Under the pieces are notes generated by a model that had not been told where the DNA came from, ran no database searches, and worked only from the letters and a program-made list of their open reading frames with translations. Shown one piece after another: positions 15,759 to 25,100 of a stretch of 26,895 nucleotides of DNA. The stretch comes from Desulfuromonadaceae bacterium (GTDB lineage Bacteria > Desulfobacterota > Desulfuromonadia > Desulfuromonadales > SZUA-540), in NCBI GenBank assembly GCA_003250235.1, contig QKGY01000157.1, positions 1-26,895 of the forward strand, in the 5' to 3' direction. Every line of letters starts with the position of its first letter. The first letter of the stretch is position 1. The position numbers and the translations under genes were made by a program.

Positions 15759-17521
15759 ATGCAAAAAGCAATTCTGTCTGGAAATGAAGCTATTGCGCGC
15801 GGCGCGTATGAAGCAGGTGTCAAAGTGGCCGCTGCCTACCCCGGGACGCCCAGTACCGAAATCCTTGAAAACATCGTTCAGTATTCACGTATCAATGCCT
15901 CATGGGCTCCAAATGAAAAAGTGGCCCTCGAAGTGGGTATCGGGGCCTGTTTTGGTGGTGCCAGGGCACTTGTGACCATGAAGCATGTCGGAGTCAATGT
16001 GGCGGCAGACCCTCTTTTTACCTTGTCTTACACAGGGGTTCGGGGAGGTCTTGTTCTTGTCACGGCGGACGACCCGGAGATGCATTCTTCGCAGAACGAG
16101 CAGGACAACCGCACTACGCCAAGTTTGCCAAAATGCCGATGTTCGAGCCAGCCGATAGTCAGGAAGCGCTGGATTTTACCAGAATGGCATTCTCGGTCAG
16201 CGAACAGTTCGATACCCCTGTTTTCCTGCGCACAACCACGCGGATATCGCACTCGAAATCAGTCGTTGAGCTTGGTTCTCCACTTGAGGAACTGCCCCCG
16301 ACCGGGCTTGTAAAGGATCCTCCTAAATTTGTAATGCTTCCCTCCAATGCCCGCAAGCGTCATCCGGTTATCGAGAAAAGGCTTCTCGATCTGTCAGAGT
16401 GGGCTAGCGGACAGGGGTTCAACCGTGTCGAAAATGGGACCTCGGGCATCGGCGTTATTACGGCTGGTGTGGCCTATCAATACGCGAAAGAGGCCCTTCC
16501 TGATGCCAGTATTCTCAAGCTGGGCATGGTCTACCCCCTCCCCAAACAGATGATTCGCGAATTTGCTTCGCGACATAAGACCCTTTATGTCATCGAGGAG
16601 TTGGACCCCTTTATAGAAGAGCAGATTCTGGCTATGGGAATTGCCGTGCAAGGCAAATCTCTTTTGCCGCTGTGTGGCGAACTGACCCCGGGGCGTGTGA
16701 AGGCAGGACTTGACGGCGGCTCTCCGGAACTGGCCTATGAGCATAAAGAACCGCTGCCGAATCGTCCGCCCAACATGTGTCCCGGTTGTCCCCATCGTGG
16801 CGTATTTCTGGCTTTGAACCGTCTGAAAGCCTTTGTCAACGGGGATATCGGTTGTTATACGTTGGGATTCATGCCGCCGCTCTCTGCCATGGATACCTGT
16901 GTATGCATGGGAGCAAGCATTGGAAACGCGACAGGGCTTGGAAAGGTCCTGAATGAGGAAGATAGCAAGAAGGTCGTTTCGGTCATCGGCGACTCTACCT
17001 TCCTGCATACTGGTATCAACGGTCTGATCGATATGGTTTACAACAAGTCCGAGGGTACGGTGATTATTCTTGATAACCGTATCACCGGCATGACGGGCCG
17101 TCAGGAAAATCCTTCTTCCGGCTTTACCCTGATGGGAGAGCCGACCTACGAGATCGATCTCGAACAGCTCTGTCGGGCCGTGGGGGTTAAAAATGTCCGG
17201 GTTATTGATCCCTATGAGTTGGATAACACCAGGGCGGTTATCAAAGAAGAGATGGAGAGGCCCGAACCCTCCGTCATTATTACGCGCCGGCCCTGCATGC
17301 TGATCAAGCGGGATGTTATCGAGCGCAAGCCTCCCCTTTATGTGGATGCGGACAAGTGCACGGCCTGCAAGGCCTGTCTTAAGTTGGGGTGCCCCGCAAT
17401 TGTCTGGAATCCCGGCGATGGGCCCAAAGGAAAGGCTCAGGTCGACAAGTTGCTGTGCGTTGGGTGCGGCGTATGCGAACAGGTTTGCAAATTTGGAGCA
17501 TTTGGAGCTTGCGATGAATAA
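15759..17521 (+). pseudogene. iorA: Indolepyruvate:ferredoxin oxidoreductase alpha subunit, frameshifted
   Basis: IorA oxidatively decarboxylates aryl pyruvates (from Trp, Phe, Tyr) to aryl-acetyl-CoA with ferredoxin as electron acceptor. The N-terminal part reads MQKAILSGNEAIARGAYEAG and YPGTPSTEILE. After AAC CGC at 16107-16112 the frame is lost; restoring one base (probably C, giving a His codon) yields DNRHYAKFAKMPMFEP and joins the rest of the enzyme. The whole then has 587 residues, the normal size. The second part holds the TPP site (GDSTFLHTGINGL, then LDNRITGMTG) and a C-terminal 2x4Fe-4S domain (CTACKACLKLGC, CVGCGVCEQVC). As written, translation stops at 16313. With everything else intact this is either a sequencing error or a very recent mutation. 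The start at 15759 is preferred over 15714, because it begins at the family N-terminus. The gene overlaps iorB by eight bases. Confidence 0.88.
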
Positions 17522-18095
17522 TAAGGTAACCAATATCCTTCTGGTCGGTGTGGGAGGGCAGGGGACGCTTCTGGCCAGCGAGGTGCTTTCGGAAGTTCTC
17601 ATGCTGGCCGGCTTTGACGTCAAGAAAGCCGAAGTACACGGTATGGCGCAACGCGGAGGCAGCGTGGTCAGCCATGTGCGGTTCGGCCAGAAGGTCTATT
17701 CGGCCATTATCCCCGAAGGCGAAACGGATATCCTTTTCGGGTTCGAATTGCTCGAATCTTTCCGTTATCTCCCACTGCTGTGCAAAGGGGGACTCGCCAT
17801 CGTCAATGACCTGAAAATTCTGCCTCCTTCGGTCGCTTTAGGTCAGGAAGCCTATCCTGAAAATATCCCGGATAAAATTCTTTCCGCATTCCCTGCATCG
17901 AAAGTGATCAACGGCATGGCGCTTGCGATGGATGCGGGAAATCCTCGTACCGTGAATACGGTCTTGCTGGGGGCCCTTTCCAACACCCTGGACATCTCCG
18001 AAGATCTGTGGAAAGAAGCCATGGTCAAGCTGGTTCCGGCTAAGTTTATTACGGAAAACCTCAAGGCTTTTGAACTGGGAAGAAACGCTTGTTGA
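17514..18095 (+). CDS. iorB: Indolepyruvate:ferredoxin oxidoreductase beta subunit
   Basis: This is the gamma/beta-type partner subunit of IorA, of the pyruvate-ferredoxin-oxidoreductase gamma-domain fold. The 193 residues start NILLVGVGGQGTLLAS, then GFDVKKAEVHGMAQRGGSVVSHVRFG, both classic for IorB. Length fits (about 190-200). The ATG at 17514 overlaps the end of iorA by eight bases and has GGAG six bases upstream. A longer in-frame reading from 17313 lies within iorA and is not credible. An intact iorB behind a broken iorA argues that the iorA frameshift is recent or artefactual. A paaK-type gene follows after 38 bases. Confidence 0.93.
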   Translation: MNNKVTNILLVGVGGQGTLLASEVLSEVLMLAGFDVKKAEVHGMAQRGGSVVSHVRFGQKVYSAIIPEGETDILFGFELLESFRYLPLLCKGGLAIVNDLKILPPSVALGQEAYPENIPDKILSAFPASKVINGMALAMDAGNPRTVNTVLLGALSNTLDISEDLWKEAMVKLVPAKFITENLKAFELGRNAC

Positions 18096-18133
18096 CTGAT
18101 TGACAGCTTTTAGAATGAAAAGGGGGCTGGACG

Positions 18134-19438
18134 ATGATATGGAACGATGATTTTGAAACTTTGCCGAGAGAAGCGATTGAATCCCTTCAACTCAAACGGC
18201 TCAAACAGACCCTCGAACGGGTTTATGCTACGGTGCCTTTCTACCGGGAGAGTTTTCAAAAGGCCGGGGTAACCCCTGATGCCATCAAGTCCCTTGACGA
18301 TCTTCGCCGCCTTCCGTTCACCTTGAAACAGGACATGCGGGATAATTACCCCTATGGCTTGTTTGCGGTCCCGCTGGATCAGATTGTCAGGATTCATGCT
18401 TCATCCGGGACGACCGGCAAGCCGACGGTGGTGGGGTATACGAGGCGCGACATTGATATGTGGGCTGAACTGATGGCGCGTTCTTTTGTGGCTGCCGGCG
18501 CCCATCGGGGTGACGTTATTCATAATGCCTATGGATATGGGCTGTTTACCGGTGGCCTTGGCGCTCATTACGGCGCCGAAAAGCTTGGCGCTTCCGTTAT
18601 TCCCATGTCCGGCGGGAACACCAAAAAACAGATCATGATCATGCAGGATTTTGGGTCAACCATCCTCACCTGCACCCCCTCATACAGTCTTTATCTGGCC
18701 GAAGCTGCCGCGGATGAAGGCATCAATATCCGCGACCTCAAATTGCGTGTCGGTATTTTCGGTGCAGAACCCTGGACGGAGGAGATTCGCAATGAGATTG
18801 AGGAAAAGCTCAATATCAAAGCTATCGACATCTATGGCTTGTCCGAGATTCTTGGACCCGGGGTTGCCATAGAATGCCACCAGGCACAACACGGCCTCCA
18901 CATCTGGGAGGACCATTTTATCCCTGAAATCATCAACCCGGATACAGGGGAAGTCCTGCCCGTCGGTGAAACCGGTGAACTCGTCATCACCACCATCACC
19001 AAAGAGGGCATTCCGATGATTCGTTATCGGACCCGCGATATTACCCGACTGATCCCGGAACCGTGCATCTGCGGTCGCACTCACGTGCGCATTGCACGCA
19101 TGAGTGGTCGATCGGATGATATGCTGATTATCCGTGGGGTGAATGTGTTCCCCTCGCAGATAGAAAGTGTTCTGGTTGGCATTGACGGGATCGAGCCTCA
19201 TTATCAATTGATCGTTGATCGTGAGGAGAATCTGGATACTTTGGAAATTCAGGTGGAAGTCAATGAAAAGGCATTTTCTGACGAGATCAAGGTTCTGCAG
19301 GATCTTTCCGACAGGATTCGTCGTGAAATCAAGGATGTTCTTGGTGTGACCAGCAAGGTTCGTCTTGTTGAGCCAAAGAGCATAACGCGAAGCGAAGGCA
19401 AGGCGCAGAGAGTGATCGATCGCCGCAAGGGGAAATAA
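18134..19438 (+). CDS. paaK: Phenylacetate-CoA ligase (first copy)
   Basis: This is an AMP-forming acyl-CoA ligase of the PaaK family, converting an aryl-acetate to its CoA thioester or, run in reverse, releasing the acid with ATP formation. The 434 residues fit. Motifs are the P-loop ASSGTTGKPT (from A89), YGLSEILGPG, MIRYRTRDITRL (Asp binding ribose) and GRSDDMLIIRGVNVFPSQIE, with a CICGR cysteine pair in the C-terminal half. The start ATG at 18134 follows a GGGGG about ten bases upstream. The gene sits in the ior operon, where Ior makes aryl-acetyl-CoA, so the ligase may recover energy by turning this into acid plus ATP (inference from context). A second copy lies two genes downstream. Confidence 0.9.
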   Translation: MIWNDDFETLPREAIESLQLKRLKQTLERVYATVPFYRESFQKAGVTPDAIKSLDDLRRLPFTLKQDMRDNYPYGLFAVPLDQIVRIHASSGTTGKPTVVGYTRRDIDMWAELMARSFVAAGAHRGDVIHNAYGYGLFTGGLGAHYGAEKLGASVIPMSGGNTKKQIMIMQDFGSTILTCTPSYSLYLAEAAADEGINIRDLKLRVGIFGAEPWTEEIRNEIEEKLNIKAIDIYGLSEILGPGVAIECHQAQHGLHIWEDHFIPEIINPDTGEVLPVGETGELVITTITKEGIPMIRYRTRDITRLIPEPCICGRTHVRIARMSGRSDDMLIIRGVNVFPSQIESVLVGIDGIEPHYQLIVDREENLDTLEIQVEVNEKAFSDEIKVLQDLSDRIRREIKDVLGVTSKVRLVEPKSITRSEGKAQRVIDRRKGK

Positions 19439-19463
19439 ACGCTTCAGGATACGGGGGAGAGAG

Positions 19464-19895
19464 ATGAAAGTAGAGCAGATATCGATCTTTATTGAAAACA
19501 AGTCCGGCCGCCTGGCGGAAGTCACCGAAGCTCTGGGAGATATGGGCGTCAATATCCGTGCCTTGTCGTTGGCGGATACCTCCGATTTTGGCATTCTTCG
19601 GCTTATTGTGGACAAGACCGATCTGGCCAAGGCGACTCTCAAGGAGCGTGGTTTTACCGTAAACAAAACCGAGGTTGTTGCGGTGGAAGTTCCGGATCGT
19701 CCCAAAGGTCTTTTTGGAATCCTGGAAATTCTCGACAGGGCTCAGGTCAATGTCGAATACATGTATGCGTTTGTCGAACGTTGTGGCGGAAATGCCGTCA
19801 TTATCTTCCGGTTTGACAATCCCGAAGAGGCGATCAAGGTTCTTACGCAAAACAAGGTAAACGTCTTGCAGGGAAGCAGGATTTACTCCATGTAG
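19464..19895 (+). CDS. Tandem ACT-domain protein, likely amino-acid sensor
   Basis: This 143-residue protein consists of two ACT domains, about 3-70 (QISIFIENKSGRLAEVTEAL, with GVNIRALSLADT) and about 72-140 (GLFGILEILDRAQVNVEYMYAF). ACT domains bind amino acids and regulate enzymes. Freestanding double-ACT proteins next to ior and paaK are a known arrangement in Geobacter-like bacteria, but their target is not established to my knowledge. A regulatory role tied to aromatic amino-acid levels is inference. GGGGGAGAGAG lies directly before the ATG. It is 25 bases after the first ligase and 64 bases before the second, with no terminator between. Confidence 0.85.
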   Translation: MKVEQISIFIENKSGRLAEVTEALGDMGVNIRALSLADTSDFGILRLIVDKTDLAKATLKERGFTVNKTEVVAVEVPDRPKGLFGILEILDRAQVNVEYMYAFVERCGGNAVIIFRFDNPEEAIKVLTQNKVNVLQGSRIYSM

Positions 19896-19959
19896 TCCCT
19901 GTGGGTTCACCTGCTTTTACGTAAATTCTCGAATCAACTTTAAGTCCGGAGAAGCCTTG

Positions 19960-21261
19960 ATGGCTATTTGGAATCCTGAAAAGGAATGCCTGGATCGAGA
20001 CCGGCTGAGAGATCTTCAGCTCAAGGGACTCAAGGATACGGTCTCCAGGGTGTTCCAGAATGTCTCCTGTTATCAGAATAAGTTCAAAGAACTTGGTTTG
20101 TCCCCCGAGGATATAAACTCCCTCGAGGATCTTTCCAAACTGCCGTTTACCACCAAAGAGGATCTGCGCCTCAATTACCCTTATGGGATGTTCGCTGTTC
20201 CCATGAGACAGGTGGTTCGCATCCATTCGTCCTCCGGAACGACCGGCAAGCCGACGGTGGTGGGCTATACGCGCAATGACCTCAACGTCTGGACGGAACT
20301 CGTTTCGCGCTTTATGACCGCAGCCGGTCTTACCGCCGACGATATCGTTCAGATCGCTTTCGGATACGGGCTTTTTACCGGAGCCTTTGGACTGCACTAT
20401 GGTACGGAGCGCATTGGTGCCTCTGTCATTCCCATGTCGAGCGGCAATACCGACAAGCAGATCATGATAATGCAGGACTACCGCTCGACGGCTTTGGTCT
20501 GCACGCCGTCCTATGCGTTGACCCTGGCGGATCGCATGGAGAAACTTGGTATTTCGCCGGACTCTCTGGCTCTGCGGGTAGGGTTGTTCGGAGCAGAACC
20601 CTGGAGTGAAGAGATGCGCCGGGAAATCGAAAAACGCCTGGGAATTCTGGCGACCGATAACTACGGCCTCTCGGAAATGATGGGACCCGGAATTGCCGGA
20701 GAGTGCGAACACCAGTGTGGAATGCACATTTTTGAGGATCACTTTATCCCGGAGATCATCAACCCGGATACGGGTGAGGTTCTCCCCGCCGGATCGGTGG
20801 GAGAACTGGTTCTGACCAGTATTTCCAAAGAAGCCTTTCCCATGATCCGATACCGGACCCGTGACATCACGCGTCTGACGTACGAACCCTGCGTATGTGG
20901 TCGTACCCTGGCAAGAATGCACAAAACAGCCGGACGCTCAGACGATATGCTGATCATCAAAGGCGTCAATGTGTTTCCGACCCAGATTGAGGAGGTCCTA
21001 TTCCAGGTCGAAGGCTGTGAGCCTCATTACCAGCTCGTGGTCGACAGGGTAGGGGCCATGGATACCCTCGAGGTGCATGTCGAGGTCAATGAATGCATCT
21101 TCTTTGATGAGATGAAGAAGCAGCGCGCTTTCGTGGAGATGGTGGAAAAACGCCTTGTCTCGACCTTGGGGGTTGGCGCCAAGGTGAAACTTGTCGAACC
21201 CTCAACCATCAAGCGACATGAGGGGAAAGCTAACCGGGTTATTGACAAACGCAAGATCTGA
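19960..21261 (+). CDS. paaK: Phenylacetate-CoA ligase (second copy)
   Basis: This is a second PaaK-type AMP-forming ligase, 433 residues, clearly paralogous to the copy at 18134 over its full length. Motifs are SSSGTTGKPT (from S90), YGLSEMMGPG, MIRYRTRDITRL, CVCGR and GRSDDMLIIKGVNVFPTQIE. Differences cluster in the N-terminal 60 residues and in the substrate-facing region (for example IAGECEHQCGMH versus VAIECHQAQHGLH), suggesting different aryl acids or direction. The ATG at 19960 has GGAG eight bases upstream; an adjacent TTG at 19957 is less likely. It is the last gene of the operon. The 127 bp after it contain no clear terminator before the tRNA promoter. Confidence 0.9.
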   Translation: MAIWNPEKECLDRDRLRDLQLKGLKDTVSRVFQNVSCYQNKFKELGLSPEDINSLEDLSKLPFTTKEDLRLNYPYGMFAVPMRQVVRIHSSSGTTGKPTVVGYTRNDLNVWTELVSRFMTAAGLTADDIVQIAFGYGLFTGAFGLHYGTERIGASVIPMSSGNTDKQIMIMQDYRSTALVCTPSYALTLADRMEKLGISPDSLALRVGLFGAEPWSEEMRREIEKRLGILATDNYGLSEMMGPGIAGECEHQCGMHIFEDHFIPEIINPDTGEVLPAGSVGELVLTSISKEAFPMIRYRTRDITRLTYEPCVCGRTLARMHKTAGRSDDMLIIKGVNVFPTQIEEVLFQVEGCEPHYQLVVDRVGAMDTLEVHVEVNECIFFDEMKKQRAFVEMVEKRLVSTLGVGAKVKLVEPSTIKRHEGKANRVIDKRKI

Positions 21262-21342
21262 TCTGATGTGGCGAACATGTAACTATCTGAAAATAAAATG
21301 TTATCTGTAATTTTGAGGGCCGATTTTTTTGGGAATTTTTTC

Positions 21343-21371
21343 TTGACATTCAAAATCAAATCCACCATAAT
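21343..21371 (+). promoter_or_regulatory. Promoter of tRNA-Pro
   Basis: A perfect TTGACA (21343-21348) stands 17 bp before CATAAT (21366-21371). The predicted start is about ten bases before the mature tRNA. Confidence 0.8.
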
Positions 21372-21388
21372 CCGGTCTCGTTGATTGA

Positions 21389-21466
<78 letters not shown>

Positions 21467-21473
21467 CGAGAGA

Positions 21474-21504
21474 AGAGCCGCTTTTTCAAGCGGCTCTTTT
21501 TTTT
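21474..21504 (+). terminator. Intrinsic terminator of tRNA-Pro
   Basis: A 10-bp GC-rich stem (21474-21483 with 21488-21497, loop TTTC) is followed by a run of eight T (21497-21504). It begins nine bases after the tRNA. Confidence 0.95.
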
Positions 21505-21788
21505 GTGGGGAAGGGGGACGCGGCATACCAAAGAGAGGCGTTGTTTATCGTTCTATCTAGAAGAAATGAACGACAGAGGAGAGTTCCACAGTTCCCATTC
21601 CACGGGCTGAAACACAAATTGTCATTCATCATTTGTCAAATCGCAAAATTTACTAATCTGGTGGCTCGTCCAGTATGGATAACTGATTGTTTTACAGCAG
21701 AATTTCTTGCCTTCCGCTCAGCCTATGAACCGCATAAGCCCAACGTAGCCGCTTTTATCTCAGCATGATTGACGGTTTATCTTAAAGT
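21505..21788. other. Non-coding stretch with no recognised gene
   Basis: I see no credible coding region here. The plus-strand frame that runs through it starts inside the tRNA and gives no recognisable protein. No copy of the tRNA 3' end, no transposase fragment and no long repeat was found. The only signal is a TTGACG hexamer near 21769 without a matching -10 box. Confidence 0.5.
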
Positions 21789-21804
21789 TGGCATGAAAGC
21801 TGCT
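21789..21804 (+). promoter_or_regulatory. Candidate sigma-54 (-24/-12) promoter for the riboswitch and surface-protein gene
   Basis: TGGCATGAAAGCTGCT has GG and GC with the exact -24/-12 spacing and matches 10 of 12 conserved positions of the sigma-54 pattern TGGCACG-N4-TTGCW. Transcription would begin near 21815, about 65 nt before the riboswitch aptamer. No enhancer-binding site was identified. Confidence 0.42.
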
Positions 21805-21853
21805 CAATGTGAACACACTGCAGAGAAGTATGCTCAATGCTGCCAAACTGCAG
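21801..21853 (+). repeat. Pair of 23-bp direct repeats, 30-bp period
   Basis: The pattern TGCTCAATG-N7-ACTGCAG occurs at 21801-21823 and again at 21831-21853. The 16 defining bases are identical in both copies, while the seven central bases differ. The 30-bp period is close to three helical turns, as for tandem protein-binding sites. Function is unknown. Confidence 0.7.
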
Positions 21854-21880
21854 GTTAGTTAATAAATGAAAAACCAGAGC

Positions 21881-21966
21881 TATCTCCGATAAAGGCAAAC
21901 CCGAAGTAATTCGGGGACGCAAAGCCACGGGTCCTGGAAAAGGACGGCCGGGCCGCCGAAGAGATG
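21881..21966 (+). ncRNA. Cyclic di-GMP-I (GEMM-I) riboswitch aptamer
   Basis: The conserved core is present: GGCAAACC, a stem CCCGAA/TTCGGG closed by the GNRA tetraloop GTAA (21906-21909), GACGCAAAGCC (21916-21926), then ACGGG with hairpin GTCC/GGAC (21931-21945) and a GGCCGGGCCGCCGA receptor side. A short P1 helix forms from TATCTC (21881-21886) and GAGATG (21961-21966). GEMM-I RNAs bind c-di-GMP, and a subset in Geobacter relatives binds cyclic AMP-GMP instead. The GG before CAAACC is retained here, which favours c-di-GMP, but I cannot fix the numbering by eye. It lies about 190 nt before a giant exported protein and just ahead of an intrinsic terminator, so it should act by transcription termination. 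Confidence 0.93.
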
Positions 21967-22004
21967 AGGATGCATCTTGACGGCACCCGGTAGGGTGACA
22001 ACGT

Positions 22005-22047
22005 AAGAAGCCCCATCTTTCGGTATGAAGATGGGGCTTCTTTTTTT
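22005..22047 (+). terminator. Riboswitch-controlled intrinsic terminator
   Basis: A perfect 15-bp stem (22005-22019 with 22028-22042) with an eight-base loop is followed by T7 (22041-22047). It lies 38 nt after the aptamer and 105 nt before the downstream start codon. The 3' strand of the aptamer P1 and following bases (21961-21969) can pair with the left arm (22011-22019) at eight of nine positions, which would give an antiterminator. Confidence 0.9.
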
Positions 22048-22152
22048 ATTGATGCGTAAGAACAGATGCAATCAGACAAAAACCCGTCGCTTCGGGTGAT
22101 CTAGACTGTTTCTTAGCGCCCTGCAATTTGGCCCCATGTGCACAGGATATTG

Positions 22153-25100
22153 ATGAGTTATCATCGACAAATTCAACCGCAACGTCACTCGGTAGCAAGT
22201 CTGAAGCAAGCTGCCGCACGATTTGTAATCGCGTTCCTTTGTCTCCTTACCCTTGTGCTCAGTACGGAGAAGGCGGTCCAGGCAGCTGAGAAGTTCTGCA
22301 GTGATTATGGCGGCGTTATTGACGGCAACGATATCCAGTGGGCTGGTGGAGCCCCGGTGCAGATTACGATCGACCAGACGTGTACGTTCCAGAACTGGCC
22401 GGTTTCCAACCCGCTTACCACGACTATCAATTTTCAGACCAACGACCCGTCTATTTACCTGATCGTTTTCGACAACGTTTGGTACGACGGCAACATGGCC
22501 TGTTCGAACATTGATCACAAGCTCTGGGTGGTCAACTCGGAGGAGGGATCCTTCAGCGGAACCTGCCAGAGCATTATGATCCCGGCTGAGACCATCGCCA
22601 AGGAATCTCCCTCTGTAACGGCGACCATTGGTGTTCCTTTCACTTACACACTCACCCTGCCGTCGATGAACTTTCCAGTTGGTGACCCGTCGAACAACAA
22701 TCTGGGCTCGATCGAGCTTGCTGACGATCTTGCAGCAACCGGCGTGGATCTGACCCTCGTACCCGGGACTCTGAACGCCTACTACAAGGGGACTGGCATA
22801 CCGGTAACGGTGAACTACTTAAGCGGTAACACAGACACTTATCTGCATATCGGGCTACCGAACATCAATGCCGGTCAGCAGGTGGTGATCGAATTCCAGG
22901 TTATTCTCAGTGACACGCCAGTGAATGCTCTCGATACCACGTTTGTCAATACCGCCACTTGGCAGTTTTCCCGCTGGATCGACCTCAATGAGGACGGCAT
23001 CCAGGATGCCAACGAGTTTTTCAACCCCCTGCCGGGCGAAGATGGCGTCTCTGCGCCTATGACCATCGTCGCCCCGAATCTGGTGGTCGACAAGTCGACT
23101 ACGGCGACATCCCTTAATATCGATGATATTGCCCCCTTTACGATTGACGTGCAGAACGCAGGTGGCGGCGACGCTTGGAACACTTCCGTTCGAGACCTGA
23201 TCCCGACGGGCATGTGTGGTTATGACCCAACGGCACTACTGACTGCCAGCATCGTCGATACCGACGGAGTCTCGGTCGTTAAGACACTGACACCGGGCAG
23301 CGACTACGTCGCCAGCTACAGTGGGTGTCAGCTCGATTTGACCTTGACCGATGCCGCCGGCCCGATTCGCCCCGACCAGCATCTGGACATCCGCTATCAG
23401 ACCCAGCTCGATATATCCTTCACCAACGATGGCGCCACGCTGACCAACGTCGCCGGTGCCGTGCAATGGTACAGCGGCGATAGCAGCTATACCACTCGGC
23501 AGCAGTTCAATCGCACACTGACCGACGGCACTCCGACCAATCCGGACGACCACCAGGACAGCGCTACCGTCACCGCTGCCCTGCATGGATATTCCTTTGA
23601 AAAGATAGTCGACAATCTGAGCAGTCAGGCGAGTCCGGCCACCACGGCCGCACCGGGTGATACCTTGCATTATCGCCTGCGTGTGTTCAACGTTGATCAG
23701 TCCATCCAACAGGTGGCGATCAGCGATATTCTCGATCCAACCTTTTTCGACACCGCCACACTTGCCAATGTGACGATAAACACCGAAGGTCTCTACAATG
23801 CGATCTGGGAATTCGATCCCGTCACCGGTTTGCTGCAGATTTCCGGCGAACCCAGTCTGAACGTTGATATCTTCCATGAGTTGGTGATCAGCTTCGACAT
23901 CACTCTGCAATCATCTCTCGCCAACGGCACGATTGTCTCCAACCAGGCGAACCTTACGGCTAATTTAGGTGGCTTCACCAGCCCGAGCGACGATCCGTAC
24001 GTCAACGGTGTTTCTTCCCCCGATGTGATCGGGGACGAAGATCCCACCAACGTATTGATCGAGACCCCTGGCCCGCTGGCAAAGGCGATTACCCAGTCTA
24101 CCGCAACGATCGGCGAGCAATTCACCTACACCATCACCGTTCCTGCCGCTCCCTCGGCCACGCCGCTCTACGACGTGCAGATCATGGACGACCTGCCGGC
24201 CAATCTGCGTTTTGTCAGCGCCAAGGCGACCAGCGGCACCTGGGCGATCAGCAATACGGGCACCGGTAACGCGCTGGTGCTGGAAAACACGACCACCGGC
24301 ATCGACATCCCGGCCAATACTCAGGCGGTCATCGAAATCACCGTAGAACTGCTGAACGACAGCGCCAACCAGAGCGGGATGACCTTCACAAACAGCGCTA
24401 ACTACACCTATAACCGTGCCAACGGTATCGACAGCACCAAACTGAACGGCGGCATCGGCAACAGCGCCGAAATGACCGTGGTTGAGCCGCATCTGACCAC
24501 GGTCAAGACGTTTCAGTTCATTACACCGGCAGGCAAGTTGGTGACCGATCCGGCTACGGTCGGCGACACTCTCGAATACACTATCACCATCCACAATGAC
24601 GGCGATGCCACCGCCTATGATGTCAGCATCGTTGACACGCTGCCGGGAAACGTCGTCCTGGGGGCCGGTTCTGCTACCGCGACAATCGACGGAGCACCTG
24701 CGGCAGGCTTTGTCGTCGATCCGACCAACCTCGCCGGTACCACTCAGGCCTGGGGACGCGAGAACGGCGACGGCACCCTCGATCTTGCCGCCGGCTCGTC
24801 GTTACTACTGACCTACCAGGTGACGGTGGTGGATGCCACCTCTGCACCCTCATTCACTAACAGCGCCTACGTTAACTGGACTTCGCTAGACGATGCCAAT
24901 GCCGACGAAAGGACAGGCGAGGGTTGCCCTTCCATCATGGCTCCGAATGACTACTGTGCCGGTCCGACCAGTGTTGTCATTTTCACCGAGGACAACACCG
25001 CGATCAGCAAAACCGTCTTCGATGACTCATACACCGAGACGCCATCCAGTACGGCCGACCCGGTGTTGCGTGTCGGCGACACCGTTACCTACGATCTGAC

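Noticed and set aside
16133..17521. Second half of iorA as a separate gene starting at 16133
   Set aside because: The ATG is an internal Met of the MPMFEP segment. A one-base correction joins both halves into a normal-length enzyme, and no ribosome site fits.
21881..21966. Calling the riboswitch a cyclic AMP-GMP (GEMM-Ib) type
   Set aside because: The bases before CAAACC read AAAGG, and I first took an A as the specificity position. Fitting the known Vc2 residues G20, A47 and C92 to the sequence puts position 20 on a retained G, which favours c-di-GMP. A covariance alignment is needed to settle it.
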